Shown here piece by piece: positions 44,766-56,441 of a stretch of DNA of 64,000 nt. Location: assembly GCA_028564925.1 (NCBI GenBank), contig CM053030.1, positions 376,620,945-376,684,944 of the forward strand. Reading direction: 5' to 3'. Within the stretch, counting starts at the first letter, position 1. Each line of letters begins with the position of its first letter. Below the pieces are notes generated by a model. That model did no database searches and was not told the DNA's origin. It worked only from the letters and a program-made list of their open reading frames with translations. The DNA comes from Lithobates sylvaticus. Taxonomy: Eukaryota; Chordata; Amphibia; Anura; Ranidae. The position numbers were made by a program, and so were the translations under genes.

Positions 44766-45174
44766 TTAGGCCCCTTTCACACGAGGCGGACTCCGCTTCC
44801 ACGGAGCCCGCCTCTGTCCGCCAGCTCAGCGGGAGATCTCTCCGTTGATCTCCGCTGAGCCGGCGGATGACAAGTCCCTCTCTGCTCACTGAGCGGGGAG
44901 GGGCTTGCGAGCGCCGCTGGTCTCTATGGAGAGATCGGATGAAAACGGACAGTGTGTCCGTTTTCATCAGATCTCACCCGATCCGATCCGCCAGCGACGG
45001 ATCTGGACGTGGGGCCATACGTCTGCTTTTGGCGGATCGGACCGGGTCGGATGTCAGCGGAGATGTCTCCGCTGACATCTGACGCTCCATAGACTAACAT
45101 GGAGCGCCCGTTCAGATCCGCCGTCAAAACTGACAGGCGGATCTGAACGGTCCGTCCATGTGAAAGGGGCCTAA
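44766..45174. mobile_element. Harbinger-like MITE with 'aggcccctttcaca' ends
   Basis: The ends 'ttaggcccctttcacacg' and 'tgtgaaaggggcctaa' are inverted. The G/C-rich interior is full of nested small palindromes (cagcggagatgtctccgctg, gatccgccag). It is about 409 bp, non-coding, with open frames on both strands caused by the palindromes. Confidence 0.75.
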
Positions 45175-45269
45175 GTCATACAACTGTCCTCACCCAAGGC
45201 CAAAAATCATACAAATCTAAAGATATAGCCAACTGTTTCAAGGACTCTGAAACATCCAAGTAAAAATGA

Positions 45270-45700
45270 ACCTTAAAGTGGTTGTAACCCTAAAAAAAAA
45301 AAAGAAAAGAAAAAGAGATCCTGCTCCTGTATAACAGGTTAAACAGCACAGTGCTTGTGCTTTCTAAATTGTCCCTCTCTAAGCTGTAAAAAATCGTTTT
45401 ACACTAACATTTACACAGTATAGGATGGCTTCATAAAACAGAGGGGCTAGAGGTATTTTTTTTTTTTACTTTACATCCTCTCTAAAGTGGAACTAAAGTT
45501 CAAGATACTTATTTTAGCTCTAACGGTCTGATGCCCATGAGTTTCCTCACTGGTATATCCTGCCTGTAATTCTAGGTGCCAATATTTGCCCATCTAGATT
45601 GGTCAGTGCAGGATGACATAACTCCCATGCATGTGCAGGAGTTCAGTCATCCCAGCACACAATGTAATGAGCTTTGCATGCACAAGACTACCCAATCCCT
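45270..45700. repeat. Fragments of TTAA-type MITEs
   Basis: 'ttaaagtggttgtaacc' at 45272 is a family end, and 'tctaaagtggaactaaag' near 45482 looks like another. The elements between and after are too decayed to bound. Confidence 0.4.
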
Positions 45701-45706
45701 ACCAAC

Positions 45707-45905
45707 TAGTGATGAGTTGAACATACCTGGGTTTGGTTCAAGCACAGTTCAGTGAAAATCAGATAAGTTTGGATACAAAATCCTAAACTCGATGAAATCA
45801 ATAGGAATTAAATCTGTACAAGCATTAATAGCATGTAGCAATAGCAATAGCATCAATTGTCATGTACTAAACAAATACATTTTTGCCAGGAGCTGGGATT
45901 TTATT
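45707..45905. repeat. hAT terminal fragment
   Basis: Begins 'tagtgatgagttgaacatac', close to the hAT terminus 'tagggatgagccgaac', followed by 'tttggttcaagca'. Only this end is seen. Confidence 0.4.
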
Positions 45906-45910
45906 AATAC

Positions 45911-46811
45911 TTAACCCCTTGCCGACCAGTGCACAATGATATACGTCGGCACAATGGCACGGCTGGGCAAATGGGCATACAGGTACGTCTCCTTTAAGAT
46001 GCAGCATTGTGGGTGCGCGGCAATCGTGTCACGGAGCGCAAGAACGGAGAGATGTTAACAAGGTATCTCCCTGTTCTGCCTAGTGACATGACAGAGATCA
46101 CTGCTTCCTGTCATCAGGAGCAGTGATCGCTGTCATGTGAGTAGTAACCCATCCCCTCCACAGTTAGAATCACTCCCTAGGACACACTTAACCCCATTGA
46201 TCGCCCCCTAGTGTTTAACTCCTTCCCTGCCGGTGTCATTTACACAGTAATCAGTGCATTTTTATAGCACTGATCGCTGTATAAATGACAATGGTCCCAA
46301 AATAGTGTCAAAAGTGTCTGATGTGTCCGCCATAATGTCGCAGTCACGATAAAAGTCGCAGATCACCACCATTACTAATAAAAAAATAATAATAATAAAG
46401 ATGCCATAAAACTATCCCCTATTTTGTAGACGTTATTACTTTTGCGCAAACCAATCAATATATGCTTATTGCGATTTTTTTTACCAAAAATATGTAGAAT
46501 AATACATATCGGCCTAAACTGAGGAAAAACATTTTTTTTTTATATATTTTTGGGGATATTTATTATAGCAAAAAGTTAAAAATATTGCTTTTTTTTCAAA
46601 ACTGTCGCTCTTTTTTTGTTTATAGCGCAAAAAATAAAAACCACAGAGGTTATCAAATATCACCAAAAGAGAACTCTATATGTGGGGAAAAAAAGGACAT
46701 TAATTTTGTTTGGGTGCAACTTCGCACGACCGCGCAATTGTCAGTTAAAGCGATCACAAAAAAGTGCTCTGGTCAGGAAGGGGTAAATCCTTCCGGGACT
46801 GAAGTGGTTAA
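45911..46811. mobile_element. TTAA-flanked non-autonomous element, 0.9 kb
   Basis: TTAA at 45911-45914 and 46808-46811. The left end reads 'ccccttgccgaccagtgcac' and the right end '...gactgaagtgg'; short imperfect inverted ends. An internal '(aat)n' run lies near 46376. Same family as 47503 and 48171. Confidence 0.75.
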
Positions 46812-47099
46812 ATTGAAACATCAAGAAATTCCAAATGTATTTAAATAACATGCCTGGGGTGCCCTAAACCAGCTGGGGAAGTAATACACTTGTAGAATGT
46901 ATACAACCTACTACAACAACACTGACATTTACAGAGAAAAAAAATGCTGTTTAAATGCTGATAAATTCCATTTCTCAGCCAGCCTGTTTCTCTTTTACAT
47001 TTATCAGCAATTTAAAAGTATTTTTTGTAGCACATCCTGATATCTAACATGAATTTTAATGGAGAATCCCATGCAAAAACAAAAATCTAAATAATTACA
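46812..47099. other. Intronic sequence, no feature seen
   Basis: Nothing recognised. Confidence 0.4.
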
Positions 47100-47300
47100 T
47101 GAACTGCCCCTTAAATCCATACCAAACCCTTAATCTGAGCATGCAGCCTGGCTGGCCAGGGAAGAGGTGGAAATGAGTGTGCAGACCCTTATCCAGAATT
47201 GTAGCAGACCATATACCCTTAATATGGTGGAGTGACCTTGTCCCTGTGTTGATGATGACAAGGGCCTCTTCCCACTGTGGTCGCAGGAGTCTGCAGGCAA
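47100..47300. repeat. Decayed fragment of the 17-1924 fold-back family
   Basis: 'aaatccatacca(a)accctta', 'gagcatgcagcctggc', 'ccttgtccctgtgttgat' and 'gacaagggcctcttccc' appear in the same order as in the left arm at about 320-545, at much lower identity. Confidence 0.65.
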
Positions 47301-47502
47301 GTGGCTTATTAAAATTAAAAAAAAGGTTTTAAAATAAGGTGGTACCCAGAAAAAAACAATTACATTCAGTTTTTGATAAGTTCATTATAAAAATAGATGT
47401 TCCACAATGTAAATTTGTTATCAATCACACCATTCATGATCAATAATGCTCAGGGAAAGAAATATGTAAACATTGTATAGTAAAATGAAAATGGTTGCAC
47501 CT

Positions 47503-49198
47503 TTAACCAGTTCTCGTCCGTCCACATTACATTCACTGCCGGCAGGCGGCACGGGCAGACTAGGTCGGGTAAATGTACATCCTGTGCTGTCACTGGCTAC
47601 AATGGGATTTTGTCAGCAGGTCCAGCTACGATTTTTGGCTGAGACCTGCTGATCAGCTGTAGCCAATCACAGCACAGAGTCCTGGGTATACAAACACACA
47701 GGGCTCTATACACAGATGAGCTATCTGGCTGTTTCTTCTCCTTACACAGTTAACCTCTTGATTGTCCCTAGATGTTAACCCCTACCCAACCAGTGCCATT
47801 AATCCAGTGTACAGAATTATATCTGATCACTGTATTAGTGTCACTATTGATGTCAGTGTCATTTAGTCAGTTAGTGTACCTCCCAGTGAAGGTCTATTAG
47901 CTCCAGATTGCCCACCACACTATCACAGTCCTAATATAAATCACCATCATTACCATTATAGTGTTATAGCTGCATCAATTCCAGTATATATACCATTGTT
48001 TATAGTTTCACAAAAACGGATTAATATACACTTATTGGGATTTATTTTCCCCTAAATTTATGAAGAAATTGATTTTTTTTTTTATTGGATATGTAGAAAA
48101 TATATATATTTAAAAGTAAAATAAGTATTTTTTTCATCTATATAATACCAATGAAAAATCCTAGTGTTGATTAACCATTCAATACAGGGAATTTTCACCC
48201 CTATCCTGCCCAGGCCAATTTTCAGTTTTCAGCGCTGTCGCATTTTGAATGAAAATTGCGTAGTCATACAACACTGTACACATGTTTTCCCCACAAATAG
48301 AGCTTTCTTTTGGTGGTATTTTATCACCTCTGCAGTTTTTTTTTCTTGCGCTATAAACAAAAGAAGAGTGACAAGTTTTAAAAAAAACACAATATTTTTT
48401 ACTTTTGGTTATAACAAAAAACTATTTTTTTCCTCAGTTTAGGCCGATATGTGTATTCCTTTACATATTTTTGGTAAAAAAAATCGCAATAAGTGTATAT
48501 TGATTGATTTGCACAAAAGTTATAGCGTTTACAAAATAGAGGATAGATTTATGGCATTTTTTTTTTTTGACTAGTAATGGCGGCGACTGTGACATTGCGG
48601 GGGACATATTGGACACTTTTAACAATATTTTGGGACCATTCACATTTATACAGTGATCAGTAATGCAAATGCACTGATTACTGTATAAATGTCACTGGTA
48701 GGGAAGGGGTTAACTGTGTTACCTAGGGAGTGATTCTAACTGTAGGGGGAGGGGACTCACAAGGTGAGGAGACCGACTGGTGTTCCTCTGTATTGGGAAC
48801 ACACGATCGGTATCCTCACCCATTACACACACAGATCCAAGTCCCTGCCCTGTTAACGGCAATTGTGGGTGCCTGGCGGACATCGTGGCTGTCGGGCATG
48901 CACATCGGCTCCTGAATGACGCAATGGGCGTGCACGCCCCTAGACAGCCGGGAAGCCCAGGATGGGAGATCCCTCCTGTGGACGTCATTTGACTATGGGC
49001 AGCAAGTGGTTAAATACTACCTAAAATAATGTCCATTTATGTGAGAAAATAAATATAATATAATACAAAAATATATATAAATCTCATTTGCGTACAGTGT
49101 TGCATGACTGCACAATTGCCAGTTAAAGTAGCGCAGTACTGAAAAGCAAAAAAGGCTCTGGTCATGAAGTGAGTATAACCTTTCCGGTGATCAAGTGG
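47503..49198. mobile_element. TTAA-type element split by a nested relative
   Basis: Left TTAA at 47503-47506, then the family start 'ccagttctcgtccgtccac'. The family right end is at 49080-49198 ('ggctctggtcatgaagtg' to 'tcaagtgg'), but the right TTAA is lost. The middle is interrupted by the element at 48171-49013. Confidence 0.65.
48171..49013. mobile_element. Nested TTAA-flanked element in reverse orientation
   Basis: TTAA at 48171-48174 and 49010-49013. It starts with the family right end in complement (ccattcaatacagggaattt) and finishes with the left end in complement (ggcagcaagtgg). It inserted into the element at 47503-49198. Confidence 0.75.
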
Positions 49199-49885
49199 GA
49201 CCTTAAAAGCAAACATTAGCATATAGCTATGCATATACATTGGGTTGAATTACTAAAAGATTTAGGATTCTTCACTCAAAAAATCATGCCAGTATTCACC
49301 CTAATTATAAAATTATGTGAAAAGCATCTGCACATAATTGATTATTCAAAGAAAAGAAACAGGAAATGGCTTTTCACGTGATTAAATTAATTAAGTAAAT
49401 ATTAGCACACATTTTTTTTTAGTAAAAATTCTGGCTATTCTATTTCTACTATAGATCATGATTAATAAAATGTATCCACTGATTTGATGGGAATCTGACA
49501 TTACCATTCAAAATGCAGTTGCTCCCCTCCTAATAAATTGTTTTATTTGACTAAATTTCTTTGTGTGTGGAACACAACTTTGGCCACCTGTTTGCCTACT
49601 AGGCAACATTTAACATTTAATTTGTAATAAAAGCATGCTGTATCTCTCGGCGCTGCAATCTGTTTGGTATTTTCACTACGGCTGCTCTCTTATGGGTAAC
49701 CTGTTTTTTTTTTTTTTTTTCCTTTTCTTAATAAAGAAATTATTTTTTGTTAGGAACAGTTAGAAAAAGTGAGCTTTTGCTTGCAGTTAAATTATCACTG
49801 CATGTCTCTTTCTGTTTTGACTACTTCTCTTTTAGGTTCATGTATCAAAAGTTTTTGAAAGCTGCCCATAGCAGCCAGAATCTGT
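49199..49885. other. Intronic sequence, no feature seen
   Basis: A T-run lies near 49706. No gene or repeat assigned. Confidence 0.4.
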
Positions 49886-50270
49886 CATTAAGGTGTCCTT
49901 TTATGAAACTGAGATCAGCTGCGATCCCAAGTCTCACAGCTGATCTCAGGTCTTTACCTGTGTATGAAACTGAGGTAATCAGATGAGAACATGTCCTCCA
50001 CTGATTACCTCAGCACAGTGAGAATCTGTAACTGACTGTCACAGAAACGGCCAGTGTATGAAGGTGCGATCTCAGCACCTCACTGGCGATCTGTGACAGG
50101 ATTCTCACTTTCTGATTCACCATCTCAGAGGTGGAGAATCAGAGAGAGAAGCGCGAAGCTGCCTCAGTATTCTGGAGAAAGCAGGAAGTATTTTGACTTC
50201 CTTCTTTCACTCAGGAGCAGCCATACAGTGAGAGAACATCTTCCCCACCATTACACACCCCAAAACAAGC
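49886..50270. repeat. Hairpin-rich MITE-like sequence
   Basis: Successive hairpins: 'gagatcagctg' against 'cagctgatctc' (49910-49947), 'tgaggtaatcag' against 'ctgattacctca' (49970-50012), 'gtgagaatctg..ctgtcacag' against 'ctgtgacaggattctcac' (50019-50110). No outer ends could be fixed. Confidence 0.5.
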
Positions 50271-50289
50271 AGGTTAGCAATCTAAAGTG

Positions 50290-50351
50290 TATATATATGT
50301 ATATATATATATATATATATATAGATAGATATATATATATAGATATTTCTA

Positions 50352-50419
<68 letters not shown>

Positions 50420-50458
50420 CATCTATCTATCTATCTATATATATATATATATATATAT
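50290..50458. repeat. (TA)n/(TCTA)n microsatellite
   Basis: Alternating TA runs flank about 20 copies of 'atct' (50351-50437). A 139-aa open frame overlapping it is a repeat artefact. Confidence 0.97.
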
Positions 50459-50570
50459 TCTACCTGCATTTAAATGCTATTATTAATGTCATTTTTATAT
50501 CATTTTTAATTTATTAGTAAATAAAATTTTGTAAACCCTGAAATATGGTTTTACCCATGGCATGTTCCAT

Positions 50571-51348
50571 TAGGCTACTTTCACACTGAGGCGCTGGGCG
50601 TGCTGGCGGTAAAGCGGCGCTATATTTAGCGGCACTTTACCGTCGTTATAGCGGCGCTTTTCGAACGCTAGCGGGGCAGTTTTACCCCCGCTAATGACTG
50701 AAATAGGGTTAAAACCGCCCGCAAAGCGCCACTGCAGCGGCGCTTTGCAGGGGGGGTTTGGAGCGCTGCCCCATTGTTTTCAATGGGAAGAGGCGCTTTA
50801 GGAGCGGTAAATACACAGCTCCTACAGCGCTCCAAAGATGCGGCTTGCACATTTTTGGACATTTTTCAGCGCTCCAGTGTGAAAGCCCGCGGCTGTTTGA
50901 AGGCGCTTTGCAGGCGCTATTTTTAGAACTTTAGGCCCCTTTCACACTGGGGCAGTTTTCAGGCGGTACAGCGCTAAAAATAGCGCCTGTACACCGCCTG
51001 AAAAAACCGGCCCCATTCACTCCAGTGTGAAAGCTGGCGGGCTTTCACACTGGAGCGGTGCGCTAGCAGGACGGCCAAAAAAGTCCTGCTAGCAGCATCT
51101 TTGGAGCGGTGAAGGAGCAGTGTATTCATAATTCAAATTGAAATCAATGGGACAGCGCGGCAATACCGCCGGCAAAGCGCCGCTGCAGCAGCACTTTGCG
51201 GGCGGTTTTACCCTTTTTCTGCCGTTAGGGGGGGTTAAAACTGCACTGCTAGCGGCCGAAAACCGCCGCTTAAACGACAGTAAAGCAGCGCTAAATAAAG
51301 CGCTGCTTTACTGCCGACGCCACTCCCGCCCCAGTGTGAAAGGTGCAA
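50571..51348. mobile_element. Cluster of Harbinger-like 'ctttcacactg' MITEs
   Basis: First element 50571 to about 50893: left end 'taggctactttcacactg', right 'cagtgtgaaagccc'. Next end at 50932, 'taggcccctttcacactggg'. At 51015-51052, 'ccagtgtgaaagc' abuts 'ggctttcacactgg', a head-to-head junction. Last end at about 51346, 'ccccagtgtgaaaggtgc'. The interiors are G/C-rich 'agcggcgcttt' repeats. Exact element boundaries are uncertain. Confidence 0.65.
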
Positions 51349-52204
51349 TGTCTGATGTCAGAAGGAAAGGGTCATGTGACTTTTGAGGCTTAGTGCACAG
51401 ATGAGGCATATCTTGGAGGCAATCAAGAAAAAAAAAGAGATCATTAAAAGATGCCATAGAGTGGCAAACTTTTTACTAAGAATGATGGGCAGTGAGTGAC
51501 CTGTTCTTCCTTGCTGCAATCTTCTCCCAACCTGCTCAATGAACAGGTGTAGGATGAAAGATATACTCCCATTTCCCATAGAAAGAAAAATTAATGATGA
51601 TCAGTCATGCAGAAATTTCCCAACTTGTCACAAAATCTCAGCTTGTGATGAGTGTCTTTTTCTTTCAGGAATAATTGGTACCGTCCTATAGTTAGCCCCT
51701 GCACAGTGTGACCAGTGAAAGTGTTGCTCGAGTCTAGTTCATCTGGTAACAAGGAATGGGATTTGTAAATAATCAATTACGATGTATTTTTAAGTAAATA
51801 TTTCAGGGCAAGTTAACAGGGAACTCTAATATGCAAATAACCAATTAAAGCAGCTTTTAAAGCGTAACTTTGGGTTTCTGAAAAGTCCCCCAATATGTAG
51901 TTATTTCTATTAATTACATAAACAATCTTAAAAATGTTTCTTAAGCCTGTCTAATCACTCACAAAGTCTACTAGCTATCATGATTTGCTGCTGTTCCCAG
52001 TTTAAATGGCCTTATTACTTTGTTTTGGAAAAAGAAGAAAGATATGTAGATGACCTCTCAGTAGAGTTCAGAACAATTACTATGATTATATCATAAGCAT
52101 AACAGTCAAAAATATTTAGAGGAAGAGGAAAGCTGAATTAGTTATTTTAGGTTAACTAAAAAAATAAGTTTTTGTTGTATACTGTCATTATTGCTGACAA
52201 TAGA
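51349..52204. other. Intronic sequence, no feature seen
   Basis: No supported frames, arrays or termini. Confidence 0.4.
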
Positions 52205-52474
52205 CAATATGTGCAAAACGTGTGCGTTTTTTGGGCATTGCGGTGCGAATTACAAGCACATTAAATTCTATGGGAGCGCATCTGATTCGCAGATGCATTC
52301 CATTCTGAACAAGGAATCTCTCCTTGTTCTCACTACACCTCCCCCTCCTCTCCCCCTCTCCGTGCTCAGCTGATGTGCTCATAGAACGGAGCGGCACTGC
52401 TGAACAGCTACATTTTCTCTTCACAGAGAAAATGTAGCTGGAATTCGCACTGCACTGGTGTGAACCCGGGCTTA
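52205..52474. mobile_element. Partial Harbinger-like MITE
   Basis: The right end 'ggtgtgaacccgggc' is followed by TTA at 52472-52474, typical of another frog Harbinger MITE family. An internal hairpin 'cagctacattttctct' against 'agagaaaatgtagctg' lies at 52408-52440. The left end is not recognisable. Confidence 0.5.
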
Positions 52475-52489
52475 ATAAAATATATTCTG

Positions 52490-53060
52490 CTACTTGTCCT
52501 AAGTATGGCGATACCACATGTGTGATACTTTTACACAGCCTGGCCACATACAGGGGCCCAACATGCAGGGAGCACCATCAGGCATTCTAGGAGCATAAAT
52601 TACACATATAATTTCCTGACTACCTATCACAGCTTTGAAGGCCCTGGAGCACCAGGACAGTGGTAATACCCAAAAAATTACCCCATTTTGGAAGGCAAAC
52701 ACCCCAACGTATATTATAGGAGGCATAATGAGTCTTTTGAACATGTCATTTTTTTCCACGTTTTAAAAAAATGTGGAAAGTAAATGAAAATGTTTTTTTT
52801 ACACAAAGTTGTCAATTTATAAAATATTTCTACAAGATAGCATGTACATAGAAAAATTACACCCCAAAATACCTTTTGCTACTCCTCCTGAGTATGGCAA
52901 TACCACATGTGTGAGACTTTTACACAGCGTAGCCACATACAGAGGCCCAAAATCCAAGTAGCACCATCAGGAGTTCTAGGAGCATAAATTACACATATCA
53001 TTTCCTGACTACCTATCACATCTGTGAAGGCCCTGAAGTATGTAAAACGCCCCCAAAAAA
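52490..53060. repeat. Two diverged ~370-bp tandem units
   Basis: 'gataccacatgtgtga', 'cacagcctggccacatac', 'agcaccatcagg' and 'gcataaattacacatat' recur in order at about 52507-52640 and 52890-53030. They resemble an old frog interspersed repeat; function unknown. Confidence 0.7.
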
Positions 53061-53064
53061 TTAC

Positions 53065-53395
53065 CCCACAAGATAGGTACTCAGGTACTCTGATGGGTCT
53101 GGAGACAGGTACTCGGATACTCTGATGGGCTGCAGATAGGTATTTGGTTACTCTGATAGGCTTGAGACAGGTACTCGGGTACTCAGATGGGATGGAGACA
53201 GGTACTCGGGTACTCTGATGGGCTGAAAATATGTACTCAGGTACTCTAATAGGCTGCAGATAGGTGGTCAGATGGGCTTGAGACAGGTACTCGGGTACTC
53301 TGATGGGCCTGAGACAGGTACTTGAGTATTATGATGGGCTGCAGATGGGTACTCTGATGGGCTGGAGACAGGTACTCAGCTACTCTGATGGGCAA
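53065..53395. repeat. Minisatellite, ~33-37 bp unit
   Basis: About nine imperfect copies of 'gacaggtactcgggtactct' plus 'gatgggctg'. Non-coding. Confidence 0.85.
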
Positions 53396-54545
53396 AATTT
53401 TAACAAATTTAGCATCTTCTTCTTTTTGAAGAAAACAATTATGAATTTCAACTAATACAAAAATTATAATGAAATTAATGAATTAATTCGGCATGATTCG
53501 TAAATTTGTTAAAGGTCTAATGAAACAGCAGGTTGACTTATGCCCCGTACACACGGTCGGAAATTCGGACCACAAAATCCATCTGATTTTTTCCGACGGA
53601 TTTTGTCCGACACTGGGGTTGCATACACGTGGTCGGACAAAGTTGTCGGAAAATCCGATCATTCTGAACGTGGTGACGTTCGTTGCGTATGACAGAACTA
53701 GGTAAAGTCTAGTAGCCAATAGGTTTGGTCTCCTAATTTGATCTGAGCATGCGTGGCACTTTGTCCGTCGGAATTCTCTACACACGATCGGAAAAAGTCT
53801 GATCGGATTTTGTTGTCGGAAAATTTGAGAGCAGGATCTCAAATTTTTATTCCGACGGAAAAAGTCAGATGGAGCCCACACATGGTTGGATTTTCCGACA
53901 ACATGGTCCGATCGGACATCTTCTGTCGGAATTTCCGACCGTGTGTACGGGGCATTAGAGTAAATCTTACAGCCCAATCAGCTGATTCATTTTGTGCTGG
54001 AGGTTTGATTAATAATACTGGCAAATTGCATTCCTGAGAACTGAGTGAGAAGGGTGTTGTATTTGAGCAGAGGAGACGAGTTTTGAGAAGCAGCAGAAGA
54101 GATATTGTGTGTGTGCTAATGGATTCAAGCTCTAAACATCAGGTTCCTCCTGGTACCAGCAGCAGTGACACAGCACAACCACTTTCAACCACTTTCAAAG
54201 TGCTTTCCTGAGAAGGGTCTTGTATTGCATTTGAGCAGACAAGTTTCGAGAAGCCGCAGAAGAGACATTGTCATTGGGTGTTAATGGATTCAATAAACAA
54301 ACGACTTTCAGAATTACGATTCGTTATCACAAATATATATATATACATAAATAACAAATTATCCAAAAACAAAACAATTAAACAATAAAACGAAACATAT
54401 TCGTTATAACGAATATCTATACTCTAGAAGAAATAACGAATTATCCGAAAACTAATTAACATAATATATAACGAATATAACAGAACTAAATGATGTATTT
54501 TACAAATGAAAACAAAATGACATTTTCCACCGTGCACAAGTCTAG
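53396..54545. mobile_element. Relic of a larger transposon (hAT-like?) split by a Harbinger MITE
   Basis: 53396-53537 and 53958-54545 look like one older element: the first has 'cggcatgattcgtaaattt', and the second has two diverged leader repeats ('gagaagggtgttgtatttga' at 54052, 'gagaagggtcttgtattgca' at 54211), each ending 'aatggattcaa'. After the first, a short frame starts MDSSSKHQVPPGTSSSD and soon stops. The end is an 'acgattcgttat' block finishing 'ccaccgtgcacaag'. The leader-repeat-then-ATG layout is like the hAT at 36389, but the family is not certain. Confidence 0.4.
53538..53957. mobile_element. PIF/Harbinger MITE with clear TTA duplication
   Basis: TTA flanks at about 53538-53540 and 53955-53957. 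Ends are 'tgccccgtacacacggtcgg' and its complement, a long near-perfect inverted repeat. The interior has 'tttgtccgacactgg' and 'cttgtccgtcgg' blocks shared with the unit A/B MITEs. Confidence 0.88.
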
Positions 54546-54812
54546 CAGAAAGGCCATGCTGCTCACCCCCGGGTGCATGCACGAGTGTTGAGAATGAGGA
54601 CAACACATGTGAACGGCTGTGATTGGACACAGCCATTTTCATTGGCTCTTTACCCTGATCAGGGATGGGCTGTGTCCCAGGGACATGTCTCATGGGCCCC
54701 AGGGGGAGCACACAGGCGCCGAGAATGGGCGGGCATCATGTGATGCCCACCCGGAGGGAGAAGAGATTCCTGCTGGTGACATTTTACAATACGCCAGTAG
54801 GGAAGTGGTTAA
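54546..54812. repeat. Right part of a TTAA-type element
   Basis: Ends 'gccagtagggaagtggttaa', the family right terminus. Inside are 'gtgattggacacagcc' and 'catgtgatgcccacc'. The left end is missing. Confidence 0.5.
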
Positions 54813-54890
54813 AGAAACCCTGTCTTTTTGAAGAGCACTACTAAACTGTAAATCTCTGGGTATACCTGTCTGTGGTGACAGTGGGGGACA

Positions 54891-55037
54891 CTTACCAAAA
54901 CTGGTGCACACAGAATATGGTAACCAATCAGCTTCTAGGTTTTATTGTCAAAGCCTAAGTAAACAAGTTAAAGTTAGAAACTGATTGGTTACTATGCACA
55001 GCTACATCAAATTCTGTATGCACCAGTTTTAGTAAAT
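54891..55037. mobile_element. 147-bp MITE with 'ccaaaactggtgca' ends
   Basis: 'cttaccaaaactggtgcaca' at the left and 'tgtatgcaccagttttagta' at the right are inverted. An inner pair, 'aaccaatcag' against 'ctgattggtt', is also inverted. A half copy of the same element is at about 60888-60952. Confidence 0.75.
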
Positions 55038-55432
55038 CTTTTTAAGTTTGTATTACAGACATTTATTTAAAGTTTATAGCTAATATTGTGAATGTTTGAC
55101 ATTTTACAACAAAGATATCTGGTGGCAGAGTAAAGAATCAACTGTGCAGTTATCGAAACCCAGCAGTGATCCTTCTCAGTTGGCTGCCACTTAGATTGTA
55201 GTTCCGCAAGCTGGAGAATCTTTGTGCAGGGTGAGGCTGAGAGCGCTATTGTTGCATATTAATGACACCACTGTGTGCGTTTGATCAGTCATTGACCAGG
55301 GTCTAACTCCACTTCTGTCACAGTGAACACCTTCACCTTCAACACTTATTGAGTCCTAATGTCTTGTCAGGTAAGCAAAGGAAGGCCCAAGAGGACATCA
55401 TTGTTGGTCTATGCTTATGGCATCTGCTGATC
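55038..55432. other. Intronic sequence, no feature seen
   Basis: Nothing recognised. Confidence 0.4.
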
Positions 55433-55933
55433 TTAAAGGGGTTGTAAACCTTCCGTTTTTTTCACCTTAATGCATCCTATGCATTAAGGTGAAAAAACAT
55501 CTGATAGTTACAAGCCCCCCAGCCCCCCTCCCCCCTCGGTTTACTTACCTGAGCCCTCGAAAGTCCCTCGTCGAGAACGCGCTGGCTTCTCGGCTCTTCT
55601 TGACCCTTTCTTCTCGGCTCTTCATTGGATAGATTGATAGCAGTGCAGCCATTGGCTCGTGGCCAAATGACGCGGCCACCTGGGGCGGGACCGAGAGATA
55701 CACTTTGTGTCTATGGACGCAGAGTGTATGAGACGGGAGTGCGGCCGCAAGGTAACCCCCTTGGGAGAGAGCTTCCCGAGGGGGTTAGCTTTTGTGGGGA
55801 GGAGCCGAGAGAGGCGCCGTGGGACCCCCAGAACAGGAGGATCGGGGACACTCTGTGCAAAATGAGCTGCACAGTGGAGGTAAGTATGACATGTTTGTTA
55901 TTTTAAAAAAATTAACCTATACAACCACTTTAA
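55433..55933 (+). mobile_element. TTAA-flanked MITE, 493 bp
   Basis: TTAA at 55433-55436 and 55930-55933. The left end 'aggggttgtaaacc' mirrors the right end 'acctatacaaccact'. The internal palindrome 'cttaatgcatcctatgcattaag' and 'ggaggtaagtatgacatg' match the family at 12901. The 93-aa frame inside is not conserved in other copies. Confidence 0.82.
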
Positions 55934-56154
55934 TCTAAACCTGTATAATGGCAATGCATCCTCCATGCCTTTGCTGCACATTACTGTCACTTCACAGCAC
56001 ATTGCATTTTGCAATTGCAATTTAGAAACTGCTAGCAATCACCACTAATCACAAATAGAATAATTGTATAGATTTTGACTCTGTTTATTACTTTCCATCA
56101 CAATTATGTTATATGATCTAATGAATAGCTCAATTCATCAAAAGTGGCAGGTAT
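55934..56154. other. Intronic sequence, no feature seen
   Basis: Nothing recognised. Confidence 0.4.
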
Positions 56155-56441
56155 TGTGACAGTATTGGGATAGCTGCAAATGCAAAAGGAGTGGCAAGGG
56201 ATTGCTGGAAGGATGAGTATATGGGGTGGGGGCTTTCTGTAGAGCAACTGCTATTGACACGTCTATCACTTATTTTCTGTCCTCTACATATACCAATTTG
56301 TGACAGTATTGGGATAGCTGCAAATGCAAAAGGAGTGGCAAGGGATCACTGGAAGGATGAGTATATGGGGTGGGGGCTTTCTGTAGAGCAACTGCTATTG
56401 ACACGTCTATCACTTATTTTCTGTCCTCTACATATACCAAT
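56155..56441. repeat. 143-bp direct tandem duplication
   Basis: Two adjacent copies of a unit beginning 'tgtgacagtattgggatag' differ at about two positions ('gattgctgg' against 'gatcactgg'). A recent local duplication. Confidence 0.93.

Noticed and set aside
44734-45127. Overlapping ~70-aa frames on both strands
   Set aside because: Caused by palindromic G/C-rich MITE sequence.
50054-50473. 139-aa frame with an Ile/Tyr/Leu/Ser tail
   Set aside because: Most of it is the TCTA/TA microsatellite.
53065-53395. Possible CRISPR-like array
   Set aside because: Repeats and spacers are not separated; it is a degenerate minisatellite in a vertebrate genome.
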